Positions 1-10,098 are shown, counted from the stretch's first letter. The stretch is 64,000 nt of DNA from JALYXI01 sp963795835 (GCA_963795835.1 CAWCJC010000004.1:62001-126000); one strand, 5' to 3'. Made by a program: numbers and translations. Notes: generated from the letters alone by a model not told the origin.

Positions 1-3000
1 GTTCCCGCGTGGGCGCAGGAATCCTCTATTACCGGTTCCGTTCGGGATATCACCGGAACTCCCGTGGTGGGCGCGGCAGTGAAGGCGAAGAGCCGTAACA
101 CCAATGAGGTCCGTTCGGTGGAGACCGGCGAGGCAGGGCAGTTCACCGTTGCGGAACTAAACCCCGATACTTACGATATAACCGTTGAAAAAACAGGTTT
201 CAAGATGCTCCGCGAAGTCGGATTGGAACTGGATGTCGACCAGACTGCGCGTCTGGAATTGGCGCTGGAGCTTGGTTCCGTAACCGATTCGGTGGAAGTG
301 AAGGCGGAATCGCCCGTGTTGAATACGGAATCGGCGTCGCGTGGGGCCGTGGTCACCAGCAAGGAAATGGTTGAGGTTCCGCTCGATGGGCGGGACTTCG
401 GGGATCTGGTGTTCCTGGTCACCGGAGTGGGGCGGAAAGCGCCGGGCGCTTCAGGATCGAATTTTTCGATCAATGGAACGCGGTCGGACAATGTGAACTT
501 CATCATCGACGGCTTTAATGACCAGAATCCCCGCAGCTCGACGGCTGAGGTGAGGCCGAACCTGGATGCGATGCAGGAGTTCAAAGTCCAGACGACGAAC
601 TACCCAGCGGAGTATGGGCGTCTGGCGGGCGGCATTGTAAACATGGTGTTGAAATCCGGAACCAACGACATCCATGGCACTCTGTTTGAATTTGTTCGAA
701 ACGACCTGCTGGATGCACGCAATTTTTTCGATGTCGGCAAGAGTGAGCTTCGAAGAAACCAGTTTGGCGCGCTGTTGGGCGGCCCGGTGGTGTTACCCCG
801 CCTCTATAAAGGCCGGAACCGCACATTTTTTCTTTTCAGTTGGGAGAGTTCGCGGCAGGTACAAGGCGTCAATCATATCGGTTTAGTGCCCACCGCGCTT
901 GAGCGCGTGGGCGATTTCAGTGCGAACAAAGATCCGTTGGGAAAGCCCGTCCTGCTGCACGATCCACTTGCGAGCGGGACCTGCGATGCGAAATCGGCCA
1001 CAGCCTGCTTTGCTGAAAACAAAATTCCCGGAAGCCGTCTGGATGGGGTTGCGGCGCGTGTTCTTCCCTATTACCCGTTGGCGAACCGGGCGAGTTCGCA
1101 GAATAATTTCCAAACAAACAGATTGCAGGACGACGATTTCGACAGTTATCTTTTCCGGTTAGATCACACGCTGTCCTCGCGCGGCAGTCTTTCCGCTCGC
1201 TACTTAATTCGGCCTACTTTCAGTACAACCCCCTTTGCCAGCGGCGACACCGGGCTGTTCGGCAACGTAGTAGCCGCTCACCAGCATCTGGGGGGTATCA
1301 CGTACACCCGGCTTCTTTCACCGGTGCTGGTGAATGAAGCCCGCTTGGGATTCACGCGCACTACGGAGAACGGTCACTCCGCAAACGCGGGCGTTGATTA
1401 CGCTTCGCGTTTCGGAATCTCCGGGACCACGACCGACCCGCGGTTCGTGGGATTTCCGCTCTTTACCATCTCCGGGCTTTCCCAAATTGGGGACGGAGCC
1501 GGTCAGCCGGTGCAGTTCGCTGTAACCAACTATGAATTTGGCGACACGGTAACTCTCGCGAAGGGAAATCACTTGTTGAAAACTGGCGGCAATGTTCTTC
1601 ACACCCAAACTTATGAAGCCTTCAATAACAACAACCGCGGAACATTCAACTTTCTGGGTAAAGTGACGAATGTTCCGTTCGCGGATTTTCTTCTGGGTTA
1701 TCCGGATACTGCTACGCGCCAGGTGGGCTCTCCGGGTTCATATCTGCTCTCAACGACCTATGGTTTTTTCCTTCAGGATGACTACCGCATCAACTCCCGT
1801 CTCACGCTAAATCTTGGGCTTCGTTACGAGCTGTCGAAACCTCCATTAGAGAAATACGGACGTCTGGCGAACTTCATCCCTTCGCTGGACCAGATCGTCA
1901 TAGCCAGCGATAAGACACTTCCCGATTTGAGTACGCTTCTCTCTCAGGCGAATCTCACTGGAAAGGTGGTGACGGCGGCAAGTGTTCATTTTCCTGCGTC
2001 CCTGATCCATACCAATTACGACAATTTCGCTCCGCGCTTTGGATTCGCTTACCGTCCCTTTGGGGGGCTGCGAACTGTCCTGCGAGCCGGTTACGGAGTT
2101 TTTTACGGGGGATCGCTGCTGCAACCCATTCGGGACGATCTTACTCGCGTCTATCCTTTCGCGCTTTCTCAAACGTTCAATCGGTCGGCAACGAACGTAA
2201 ACCTGATCACTTTGGAGAATCCCTTTCCTGCCACGACAACTCCGGGCCTCGCCGGCACCGCGAATACGAACGGGTACGAAGCGAATCCGCCGCCGCAATA
2301 TGTGCAGCAATACAACCTAACGGTTCAGCACGAAATAGCAGCGGGCATTGTGCTGGAGGCGGCATACGCGGGATCCCGCGGGGTGCATCTGGGGCGCAGG
2401 TACGATCTTAACCAGCCTTACTTTGTTCCGGCGTTAAAGGTCGGCAGCAACTTTCCCCGCCCGTACGCCAACTTCAACACGATCAACTACTATTCCTTCG
2501 GTTCGGGCTCCACGTACAACTCCGGGCAGTTCTCCGCGCAGAAGCGTCTGAGCCATGGAGTGTTTCTTTTGGTGAACTATACGTATGCGAAGTCGATTGA
2601 TGATGCTTCGCAAATCTCGGGTAATGCGGACGGCGGGTATCCGGGAGCGCAGGATTCACGCAACCTTCGCGCGGAACGAGGCAGGTCCGATTTTGATGTA
2701 GGGCATTCGTTCAACATGTTGTACTCCTGGCAGTTGCCCTTGAAGCAGAACGCGCTGGTACGCGGATGGCAAATCGGGGGCACGGGACGGGCCTATACCG
2801 GGCAGCCGTTTACCCCGCGTGTATCGAATACCAATTCCAGTCTGGGTGAGGCCAACCGCCCCGATCGAATCGCGAAGGGAAATCTTGCCAATCGGACGGT
2901 GGATCGCTGGTTCGATCTTTCCGCATTTCCCGTGGTTCCAACGGGCGCCTTTCATTTCGGCAACTCCGGCCGCAACATTCTGGATGGGCCCGGCTACCTC

Positions 3001-3198
3001 GCCTTCAACCTCTCGCTGTTTCGGAACTTTGCCCTAAGAGAGAAAACCAATCTGCAGTTCCGGTGGGAGACTTTCAATGTTTTGAACCACACCAACCTGC
3101 ACATCCCGGTAGATATGGTCAACAATTCGAATGCAGGAACCATTCGGGTAGCGGACGCGGGGCGAACGACACAATTGGGCGCGCGCCTCCAATTTTGA
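1..3198 (+). CDS. TonB-dependent receptor with carboxypeptidase-regulatory-like domain, 5' truncated
   Basis: Outer-membrane active transporter of the Oar/CarboxypepD-reg type common in Acidobacteriota; the substrate is unknown. The frame is open from base 1 and begins in what looks like the end of a signal peptide (VPAWAQESS), so only a short N-terminus is missing. Roughly the first 90 residues are an Ig-like carboxypeptidase-regulatory domain (ITGSVRDITGTPVVGA). A plug domain follows (GRDFGDLVFL, INGTRSDNVNFIIDG, YPAEYGRLAGGIVN), then a long beta-barrel ending in aromatic phenylalanine (LGARLQF), as expected for Bam-dependent insertion. The stop codon overlaps the start of the sulfatase (TGATG), so the two are probably translationally coupled and may share a sulfated substrate. 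That last point is inference. Confidence 0.93.
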   Translation, partial: VPAWAQESSITGSVRDITGTPVVGAAVKAKSRNTNEVRSVETGEAGQFTVAELNPDTYDITVEKTGFKMLREVGLELDVDQTARLELALELGSVTDSVEVKAESPVLNTESASRGAVVTSKEMVEVPLDGRDFGDLVFLVTGVGRKAPGASGSNFSINGTRSDNVNFIIDGFNDQNPRSSTAEVRPNLDAMQEFKVQTTNYPAEYGRLAGGIVNMVLKSGTNDIHGTLFEFVRNDLLDARNFFDVGKSELRRNQFGALLGGPVVLPRLYKGRNRTFFLFSWESSRQVQGVNHIGLVPTALERVGDFSANKDPLGKPVLLHDPLASGTCDAKSATACFAENKIPGSRLDGVAARVLPYYPLANRASSQNNFQTNRLQDDDFDSYLFRLDHTLSSRGSLSARYLIRPTFSTTPFASGDTGLFGNVVAAHQHLGGITYTRLLSPVLVNEARLGFTRTTENGHSANAGVDYASRFGISGTTTDPRFVGFPLFTISGLSQIGDGAGQPVQFAVTNYEFGDTVTLAKGNHLLKTGGNVLHTQTYEAFNNNNRGTFNFLGKVTNVPFADFLLGYPDTATRQVGSPGSYLLSTTYGFFLQDDYRINSRLTLNLGLRYELSKPPLEKYGRLANFIPSLDQIVIASDKTLPDLSTLLSQANLTGKVVTAASVHFPASLIHTNYDNFAPRFGFAYRPFGGLRTVLRAGYGVFYGGSLLQPIRDDLTRVYPFALSQTFNRSATNVNLITLENPFPATTTPGLAGTANTNGYEANPPPQYVQQYNLTVQHEIAAGIVLEAAYAGSRGVHLGRRYDLNQPYFVPALKVGSNFPRPYANFNTINYYSFGSGSTYNSGQFSAQKRLSHGVFLLVNYTYAKSIDDASQISGNADGGYPGAQDSRNLRAERGRSDFDVGHSFNMLYSWQLPLKQNALVRGWQIGGTGRAYTGQPFTPRVSNTNSSLGEANRPDRIAKGNLANRTVDRWFDLSAFPVVPTGAFHFGNSGRNILDGPGYLAFNLSLFRNFALREKTNLQFRWETFNVLNHTNLHIPVDMVNNSNAGTIRVADAGRTTQLGARLQF

Positions 3199-4544
3199 TG
3201 ATGAATCGCAGGACGTTCCTACAACTGGGCTCAGCGGTCCCATTATTGGCAAAGAGAGCTCCGCGCCCTAACGTGCTGGTAATCATTTGCGACGAGTGGC
3301 GGGCGCAGGCCACGGGATTTAACGGAGACCTGAACGTAAAGGCGCCCGTGCTGGAAAGGTTCGCGGCGGAAAGCGTGAATTTTCAGAATGCTATTTCTGG
3401 CACACCTGTCTGTTGCCCCTTCCGCGCGAGTCTGATAACGGGGCAGTATCCATTGACCAACGGCGTTTATATAAACGACGTGGAATTGAAGCCCCGTGAA
3501 GTCACGCTCGGCGAGGCGTTCCGGGATGCGGGTTACCGGACCGGCTTTATCGGCAAATGGCACGTCTACGGCAGCCCGGACGGAAAATACGGGCGAAGGC
3601 TGGCCTATATTCCGCGTGAGAAGCGGTTTGGCTTCGAATACTGGAAAGCCTGCGAATGCACGCATGACTATAATCATTCGCTGTACTACGAGGGCAATGA
3701 CCGAACTCCCAAATACTGGCCGGGGTATGACGCATTTGGGCAAACCGACGATGCCTGCAAATTTATCGAGCAGACGACAAAGACTAGCGATCCCTACTTG
3801 ATGGTTCTTTCGCTGGGCCCCCCGCACTTTCCTTATGCCACCGCGCCCCAGAAGTATCGCGACATGTTCGATAAGGCGCAGATTCAGTTGCGGCCAAACG
3901 TTCCAGCGAACAAGCGCCCGGAAGCCACGGAGATCCTGCGAGGCTACTACGCCCACATGGCAGCGCTGGACGAGTGCCTGAACCGTCTGCTGGCGACTTT
4001 AGAAAAGACCGGAACAAAAGAAGACACTATTGTTGTATTCACCTCCGATCATGGCGACATGATGTTGTCGCAGGATCTCACGACGAAGCTCTATCCCTGG
4101 GATGAATCGGTGCGCGTGCCGTTTCTGATTCGTTATCCGCGCAAATTCGGGACGAAGGGCCGGCGTATTGCCTCTCCCTTGAACTCTCCGGATATCATGC
4201 CGACGCTGTTGGGCGCATGCGGATTGAAGATCCCCGCGGGTGTGGAAGGCACGGACTTGTCCGGGATATGCAGCGGCAAGGTGAAGGCGCCTCATGGGGG
4301 CGCCGCTCTCATCAGCCTGCCGGTTCCCATTACCGAAGCGCGGCGTTACGGCTTTGCGGAATACCGGGGCATTCGCACGGAGCGGCATACTTACGTGCGA
4401 TCCATCAAAGGCCCATGGCTGCTCTACGATAACCAGACTGATCCTTATCAGATGCGGAACCTTTGCAATAAGGCCGCAGGCGAAGAACTTGCGGTCTCAA
4501 TTGGACCGAACCTTAGACGCTACTTTGCGGGCCAGGAAAGATGA
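3198..4544 (+). CDS. Sulfatase (formylglycine-dependent, type I), exported
   Basis: Alkaline-phosphatase-superfamily sulfatase that would hydrolyse sulfate esters. The signature C-x-P-x-R followed by ASLITG is present (CCPFRASLITG); the first cysteine, about residue 72, is the one expected to be converted to formylglycine. Metal-ligand segments are seen near the N-terminus (VIICDEWRAQ) and in the C-terminal half (TSDHGDMM). The N-terminus MMNRRTFLQLGSAVPLLA has a twin-arginine-like signal. The start is ATG 3198 or 3201; the open frame extends further upstream, but only this start places the RR motif at the N-terminus and gives the TGATG overlap with the receptor. About 448 residues, normal for choline-sulfatase/arylsulfatase-like proteins. 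The substrate cannot be read from sequence. Confidence 0.92.
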   Translation: MMNRRTFLQLGSAVPLLAKRAPRPNVLVIICDEWRAQATGFNGDLNVKAPVLERFAAESVNFQNAISGTPVCCPFRASLITGQYPLTNGVYINDVELKPREVTLGEAFRDAGYRTGFIGKWHVYGSPDGKYGRRLAYIPREKRFGFEYWKACECTHDYNHSLYYEGNDRTPKYWPGYDAFGQTDDACKFIEQTTKTSDPYLMVLSLGPPHFPYATAPQKYRDMFDKAQIQLRPNVPANKRPEATEILRGYYAHMAALDECLNRLLATLEKTGTKEDTIVVFTSDHGDMMLSQDLTTKLYPWDESVRVPFLIRYPRKFGTKGRRIASPLNSPDIMPTLLGACGLKIPAGVEGTDLSGICSGKVKAPHGGAALISLPVPITEARRYGFAEYRGIRTERHTYVRSIKGPWLLYDNQTDPYQMRNLCNKAAGEELAVSIGPNLRRYFAGQER

Positions 4545-4667
4545 GTTCCTGCCTGCAGCCGTTTACATCGAGCGAGCGGGCGTGGGCCATTACAGGGAGG
4601 TCACTGTGCCGGCAGGTCACGCCGAAAGCCCCTGGGGCGATTGGCGATCGACGATGGACTCTACCGC

Positions 4668-6159
4668 CTAGCGAACTTGCGGGAAGCCAAGATCTACCTG
4701 ACTGGTGCTCGTCTCTGGCCATCGGCTGGTGACCACTTTCGAGCGCGTATAAAACTGGATCCCCTCCGGCCCGTACATGTGCAGGTCGCCGAATAGGGAG
4801 GCCTTCCAGCCGCCGAAGCTGTAGTAGGAAACCGGCACTGGAATCGGTACGTTGATGCCGACCATACCCACTTCCACGTCGAATTGGAACTGCCGCGCTG
4901 TGCCCCCATCGCGGGTGAAGATGGCCGTGCCATTGCCTAAAGGATGGTCTTGCACCAGGGCAAGCGCTTCGTCATAGGTTTTAACGCGGACTACGCTGAG
5001 GACAGGCCCAAAGATCTCATCGTCATAGCAGCGCATGCCTGGTTTCACATGGTCCAGCAGTGAGGTTCCAAGGAAAAATCCCGTGCGTTGCGCAGCTGGA
5101 TGAGCTGCTCCGTCGACCGCGACTCTTGCGCCCTCGGCGTTGGCGCCTGTCACGTAGGAAGCGACGCGATCGCGGTGCTCGCCTGTGATAAGCGGACCCA
5201 TTTCGTTGCCTTCCTCAAAGCCGGGACCGATCTTGATCTTGGCCATGCGTGACGTGATCGCATCAATGAGCGGATCGGCAACTGAACCGACCGCGACGAT
5301 CACGGAGATTGCCATGCAGCGCTCGCCCGCTGAGCCATAGCCGGCGGATACGGCTGCGTCGGCAGCCATTTCGACATCGGCATCCGCCATAACGACCATA
5401 TGATTCTTCGCTCCGCCCAGAGCCTGCACGCGCTTGCCTAGCTTCGTGCCCGCTTCGTAGATCGATTTGGCAATGGGAGTGGAGCCAACGAAACTGATGG
5501 CCTGCACATCGGGATGTTGAACCAGGCAATCAACAGCAATGCGATCGCCTTGCAGCGACGGTGAAGACGCCATCGGGAACGCCGGCCTGTTTCAGAAGTT
5601 CGGCAAGGAACAGACTGACCGACGGATCTTTTTCTGAAGGCTTAAGAATGAAAGCGTTGCCACAAGCGATGGCGTTCGCGAGCATCCACATGGGGACCAT
5701 CGCGGGAAAGTTGAACGGCGTAATGCCCGCTACCACGCCCAACGGCTGGCGAATCTGATAAACATCCACGCCACGGCTCGCCTGCTCGCTAAATCCGCCC
5801 TTCAGCAGATTCGGCACACCACAGGCAAACTCGATATTTTCGAGGCCGCGCGCTACTTCGCCCAGCGCGTCCGAAGTGGTCTTGCCATGTTCGCGAGTCA
5901 GGTGTTCAGCGATTTGCTTTCTGTTGCGGTCCACTAAGTCGCGCAGGCGGAACATGACTTCGGCGCGCTTCGAAAGCGGAGTCGCGCGCCACGCGGGGAA
6001 GGCTGCGCGGGCGGAAGCTACCGCTTGGTTCACCTCTTCGGCGTCAGCGAAATCGACTCTGGCCTGCACTTCTCCGGTTGCCGGATTGTAGACGGGACCG
6101 GAGCGTCCGGATCGAGAAGGAACAATCTGTCCTGAAATCCAATGGCTGACTACCGACAT
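4668..6159 (-). CDS. mmsA: CoA-acylating (methyl)malonate-semialdehyde dehydrogenase, frameshifted
   Basis: ALDH-superfamily enzyme that oxidises malonate semialdehyde or methylmalonate semialdehyde to acetyl- or propionyl-CoA; here it would be the last step of beta-alanine and pyrimidine breakdown. Two overlapping frames (6159-5530 and 5573-4668) match one continuous protein. The N-terminal part runs to AGVPDGVFTV; the C-terminal part resumes at QGDRIAVDCLVQHPDVQAISFVG and contains the catalytic cysteine (GSAGERCMA) and the family end KVVTSRW. The frame changes near 5549-5561 by one extra base. Start at ATG 6159, preceded by GGAGAACCACCT; an upstream ATG at 6201 would overlap the aminotransferase. 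If the shift is real the gene is dead and the operon lacks its terminal enzyme; it may equally be a sequence error. Confidence 0.9.
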
Positions 6160-6172
6160 AGGTGGTTCTCCG

Positions 6173-7477
6173 TTAAAGGGTCTCGATGGCTTGCTGAACA
6201 ACGTCCATGCCGTGCGCGAGTTCTTCCTGCTTAATGATAAGAGGCGGGCAGATCCACAGCATGTTGAAACGCGAGAACGCGTAGACGTGGTGCTGCTTCA
6301 AATAGGCCGCGATCTTGCTCATTTCCGGGCTGGTGCCGTTGAAAGGCGCGAGCGGTTCTTTGGTGGTTTTGTCTCGCACGAATTCAATCACGCTGAAGAG
6401 CCCCTTGGAGCGGACGTCGCCGACAAAAGGTGAGCGGGCCTTGATGCAGTCCAGGCGTTCGCGAAGATAGATGCCCTGCTCATCGACATTGCGGAAGATG
6501 TCTTCCTCTTCATAGATGCGAAGGTTGGCGACGGCGGCCGCGCAGGAAACAGGGTGGCCGCTGTAAGTAAGCCCGCCCCAGAGCATGTTCGTTTCGAAAT
6601 AATCCGCAATTTCCTTGGAAACGACGCACGCGCCCAACGGCATGTAACCGCTGGTCAGGCCCTTGGCGCAGGTGACCATATCGGGCTTGATGCCGTAATG
6701 CTGGGTGGCGAGCCACTTGCCCGTGCGGCCGAAGCCGGTCATCACTTCATCGTCAATCAACAGAATTTTGTACTTATCGCAGAGGGCGCGGAGTTTGGGG
6801 TAGTAATCGTCAGGCGGCACCAGGATTCCGTTTGTGCCGGTGATGCCTTCGACGAGAATGGCCGCGATGGTGTGCGGACCTTCCATTTGAATGATTTCTT
6901 CGATGTGACTGACGCATTCGCGGCGGCAGGAATCCGGAACCTTGCCGAAAGGGCAGCGGTAACAATAGGGGTCGAAGACGCGGACGATGTTGGGCAGGCC
7001 CGGTTCCACAGGCCAGCGGCGGGGGTCACCCGAAGCGGTCATCGCGCCCATGGTGGCGCCGTGATAAGAGCGGTAGCGCGTGATGATCTTGTCGCGTCCG
7101 GTAAAGAGGCGAGCCATTTTCATGGCGTTCTCATTAGCTTCCGCGCCGCCCAAAGTGAAGAAGGACTTTGCCAGGCCGGTGACTTCAGCTAGCTTCTTGC
7201 CAAGCGCGCCTTTCGGTTCCGTGGCAAAGGTAGGGCCGGCGAAGCACAGCGTGTCTACTTGGTCCTTGATGGCCTGGAGCAGCTTCGGGTGTTGATGGCC
7301 GACGTTCAGGTTGATGAGCTGCGAGCTGAAATCCAGCCATTTATTTCCTTCGCCATCCCAGAACCAGACTCCCTCGCCCTTGGTCATCTGCATGGGAGCA
7401 ATGGAGCCCTGCACAGACCAGGAGAAGAGCGTGTAATCTCGATTTTCCTGAATGATGTCTTGAGTTGTGCGTTCCAT
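6173..7477 (-). CDS. Class III aminotransferase, probable beta-alanine:2-oxoacid transaminase
   Basis: PLP-dependent class III (omega) aminotransferase, 434 residues, full length. Typical segments include ALG-like substrate region GHQHPKLLQAI, the PLP-phosphate region FTLGGAEANENAMKMAR, the aspartate in ILLIDDEVMTGFGRTGKW, and the Schiff-base lysine in VTCAKGLTSGYMPLG. In this operon the expected job is to convert beta-alanine, released by the carbamoylase 4 bp upstream, into malonate semialdehyde for MmsA 13 bp downstream. The specific amino donor is inferred from context; related taurine or omega-amino-acid:pyruvate transaminases look alike. A cysteine/arginine-rich insert (PYCYRCPFGKVPDSCRREC) is typical of this aspartate-aminotransferase-family branch. 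Confidence 0.88.
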   Translation of the reverse strand: MERTTQDIIQENRDYTLFSWSVQGSIAPMQMTKGEGVWFWDGEGNKWLDFSSQLINLNVGHQHPKLLQAIKDQVDTLCFAGPTFATEPKGALGKKLAEVTGLAKSFFTLGGAEANENAMKMARLFTGRDKIITRYRSYHGATMGAMTASGDPRRWPVEPGLPNIVRVFDPYCYRCPFGKVPDSCRRECVSHIEEIIQMEGPHTIAAILVEGITGTNGILVPPDDYYPKLRALCDKYKILLIDDEVMTGFGRTGKWLATQHYGIKPDMVTCAKGLTSGYMPLGACVVSKEIADYFETNMLWGGLTYSGHPVSCAAAVANLRIYEEEDIFRNVDEQGIYLRERLDCIKARSPFVGDVRSKGLFSVIEFVRDKTTKEPLAPFNGTSPEMSKIAAYLKQHHVYAFSRFNMLWICPPLIIKQEELAHGMDVVQQAIETL

Positions 7478-7481
7478 CTGA

Positions 7482-8726
7482 CTATTGTTGTCCTTGAATC
7501 CAGGCAGCCGTCTTAGTGGCGAGGCGGTCCAGAGCTTGGACGGCCAGGCAAATATGTTCTTCTCTGGTGTCTTCGATTTTGTTGTGGCTGATGCCGAGTA
7601 GCGATTGGACGAACAGCATCACGGTCGGGATGCCGGCGCGGGAGACTTCCGCGGCATCGTGCAACGGGCCCGAGGGCAAACGGTGCGAAGAGCCCGCGAC
7701 TTCCTGAATGGTCTCCTGGCAAAGGGCGATCAGGTGGGGATGGAACGGAACGGGCTCAATGTTCCAGATGCGCGACCATTCAACCGTACAGCGTTCCTCG
7801 GCGGCGAAGCGCTCACTGGCCGCTTTGGCTTCACTGAACATGCGGGCGAGCACATCCGCGCTCAGGTCGCGCATGTCGAGCGTGGTCTCACAGCGGCCCA
7901 CAACGGAGGTGACAATCCCGGGAAAGGTTTTGACACTCCCCATCGTGCAGACAGCGTCAGGATGGTTACCCGCAATGGCGCGAATCTCAAGAGCGAGTTT
8001 GGCGGCGGCGGCCAAAGCATCGCGGCGAACATTCATCGGCGTGGAACCGGAGTGAGCTTCCTGGCCGTGGAACGTGATTGTGTGGCGTTCCACGCCTTTG
8101 GTGCCGAGAACGACGCCCAGCGGAAGGCTCATATTTTCGAGCACCGGGCCCTGTTCAATATGCAGTTCCAGGTAGGCCGCGGCGTTCTTCTGTTCGGCGC
8201 TCGCTTGTCCTATTTGTTCGACCGCGATGCCGCATTGCGCCAGAGCAGCTTCCAGGCTGATGCCGTTCTTGTCCGTCCGCCCGCGGTCGGCTTCAATGGA
8301 TGCGGTGCCGGCAAAGGCAGAAGAGCCGAAGAGGCTGCGGCCAAAGCGCGCGCCCTCTTCGTCGGCCCAGTCCACAAGGCGGATGGTGATTGGCGGGCGT
8401 CCGTTGTAGTCTTCGTGGAAGCGCAGCAGGATTTCGAATCCGGCAAGGAAATCGAGACAGCCATCAAGCCAGCCCCCATTCGGGACCGAATCCAGATGGC
8501 CGCCGAGGAGGAGCGCCCGTTCGCTTTCCCCGCGCAGGGTAATCCAATGATTTGCGGCTGCGTCATAGTGATGTTCAACAGGAAGACCGGCCAGCTTGGT
8601 TTCAAACCAGGTGCGGGCTTGCTTCCATGTCTCAGTCCAGGCGACGCGTTGCGCGCCGTTGACATCGCCGGTGAGTTCACGCAGCTCTTTGAGGAGCGCA
8701 ATGGTGAGTTGGCCGTTAACAGGCAT
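7482..8726 (-). CDS. M20-type hydantoinase/carbamoylase, probable N-carbamoyl-beta-alanine amidohydrolase
   Basis: Zn-dependent amidohydrolase of the carbamoylase/allantoate amidohydrolase branch of peptidase family M20. Expected reaction: N-carbamoyl-beta-alanine to beta-alanine, CO2 and ammonium. Visible ligand motifs are GGHLDSVPNGG, DEEGARFG, LELHIEQGPVLE and GQEAHSGSTPM, plus C-terminal HNKIEDT. I chose ATG 8726 (about 414 residues, normal for the family); a longer frame to ATG 8780 would add 18 residues inside dihydropyrimidinase. With ATG 8726 the gene overlaps the upstream stop by 11 bp. Its position between dihydropyrimidinase and the aminotransferase fixes the likely substrate. Two paralogues in the purine operon (23686 and 26856) have different active-site signatures. 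Confidence 0.9.
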   Translation of the reverse strand: MPVNGQLTIALLKELRELTGDVNGAQRVAWTETWKQARTWFETKLAGLPVEHHYDAAANHWITLRGESERALLLGGHLDSVPNGGWLDGCLDFLAGFEILLRFHEDYNGRPPITIRLVDWADEEGARFGRSLFGSSAFAGTASIEADRGRTDKNGISLEAALAQCGIAVEQIGQASAEQKNAAAYLELHIEQGPVLENMSLPLGVVLGTKGVERHTITFHGQEAHSGSTPMNVRRDALAAAAKLALEIRAIAGNHPDAVCTMGSVKTFPGIVTSVVGRCETTLDMRDLSADVLARMFSEAKAASERFAAEERCTVEWSRIWNIEPVPFHPHLIALCQETIQEVAGSSHRLPSGPLHDAAEVSRAGIPTVMLFVQSLLGISHNKIEDTREEHICLAVQALDRLATKTAAWIQGQQ

Positions 8727-10095
8727 TTGGGATCCGGCGCAACAGCGCGCCTCTTCCGCGTTCACCAATAAACTGTCCATCGCGGACTTGGATCTTGCCG
8801 CGCACGGTCACCACGGAAGGCCGCCCTTCAATGGGCCAGCCTTCAAATGCGCTGTAGTCGTTATTCACGTGCTGCGTCTTGGCTGAAATCATGCCGCGAT
8901 ACTCGCCATCATAGATCACCAGATCCGCGTCGCTGCCGACCGCAATTGTACCTTTCCGTGGAAACAACCCAAAGATCTTCGCCGGACGCGTACTGAGTGC
9001 ATCCACGAAACGGTGAATATCCAAGCGGCCGGCTTTTACGCCACACGTATACATCAGATTCACACGCTCTTCGATGCCGGGAATGCCGTTCGGGATTTGC
9101 GAGAAGTTGTCTTTGCCCAGCAGCTTCTGTTCATTGTCGAAAGGGCAGTGGTCCGTGCCTACCGTATCGATCAGCCCTGAAGCGAGCGCATTCCATAGCG
9201 CGCCCAGATTGGGCCTCTCCCGCAAAGGAGGCGACATCACGCACTGCATGCCGGCCAGCCCCGGCCGCTCCGCTTTCGTCTTGTCGAGAAGGAAGTGGGG
9301 CAGCACGGATTCAACAGATAAACGGATGCCTCGCGCTTTGGCCGCCATCGCTATCCTTAACGCAGGAATCGAGGATAGATGGACTACGTAACCAGTCGCT
9401 CGCGTCGCTTGCAGGAAAGTGGCAAATCGATTTGTGCCTTCGGCTTCCACCGATTCGGGCCGGCTTGGCTCATGCCACTCCGGACCGGTCTTGCCTTCTG
9501 AAATCAACTGGGCCTGAAGGCGGCTAACCAATTCAGCGTTCTCGCAGTGCGCCGTGACGGTGACGCCAAGCTGCTTCGCAAGCGTCAGAGTTTGATACAA
9601 CTCGCCATCCTCCACGCCGAAGAAGTTTTTGTAGGCGAGGAAGACCTTGAACGATGTGGTCCCATCGCTGACGACTTCTTTCAACTGACCTTCCGTACGC
9701 TCATCGTAGCGGGTCACCGACATGTGGAACGCGTAGTCGCAGGCGCTGTTGCCTGCAGCTTTCGATTTCCAGAGTTCGTAGCCGGCAAGCGCATCTTCCT
9801 GGCGCGAGGGGCAGCACATCTCGATATATGTTGTTGTGCCGCCGACCAGCGCCGCGATGCTTGCTGTCTGGTGCGTATCTTTTGCGAACGTCGCCATGAA
9901 AGGCAGATAAATATGAACGTGGGGATCGATGAAGCCCGGAAAGACGTATTTACCTGCGGCGTCCACAATCTCAGTCTCGGGCGGAACCTGCAGGTTCACG
10001 CCAATACGCGTGACCGTTTGATCTTCCACGTAGATATCGGCTCGTTGGCGGGAATCCGCGGTGACGATTTCGCCGTTGCGAATCAGAAGAGGCAT
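8716..10095 (-). CDS. hydA: Dihydropyrimidinase (hydantoinase)
   Basis: Cyclic amidohydrolase that opens dihydrouracil or dihydrothymine to the N-carbamoyl-beta-amino acid; cytoplasmic, binuclear zinc. Seen directly: H59-x-H61 (GFIDPHVHI), the lysine expected to be carbamylated at residue 150 (SFKVFLAYK), metal histidines in VTAHCEN and YVVHLSS, and the catalytic aspartate in GTDHCPF. Length 459 is normal. The start ATG 10095 lies 3 bp after the preA stop, and the stop overlaps the next gene, so this is part of one polycistronic unit. Distinguished from the allantoinase at 24867 by its context next to dihydropyrimidine dehydrogenase and by the FKVFLAYKN segment typical of dihydropyrimidinases. 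Confidence 0.94.
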   Translation of the reverse strand: MPLLIRNGEIVTADSRQRADIYVEDQTVTRIGVNLQVPPETEIVDAAGKYVFPGFIDPHVHIYLPFMATFAKDTHQTASIAALVGGTTTYIEMCCPSRQEDALAGYELWKSKAAGNSACDYAFHMSVTRYDERTEGQLKEVVSDGTTSFKVFLAYKNFFGVEDGELYQTLTLAKQLGVTVTAHCENAELVSRLQAQLISEGKTGPEWHEPSRPESVEAEGTNRFATFLQATRATGYVVHLSSIPALRIAMAAKARGIRLSVESVLPHFLLDKTKAERPGLAGMQCVMSPPLRERPNLGALWNALASGLIDTVGTDHCPFDNEQKLLGKDNFSQIPNGIPGIEERVNLMYTCGVKAGRLDIHRFVDALSTRPAKIFGLFPRKGTIAVGSDADLVIYDGEYRGMISAKTQHVNNDYSAFEGWPIEGRPSVVTVRGKIQVRDGQFIGERGRGALLRRIPNAC

Positions 10096-10098
10096 GGG

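Noticed and set aside
7605..8771. 388-codon open frame on the plus strand opposite the carbamoylase
   Set aside because: Fully antisense to a gene with intact family motifs; composition and lack of motif mark it as a shadow frame.
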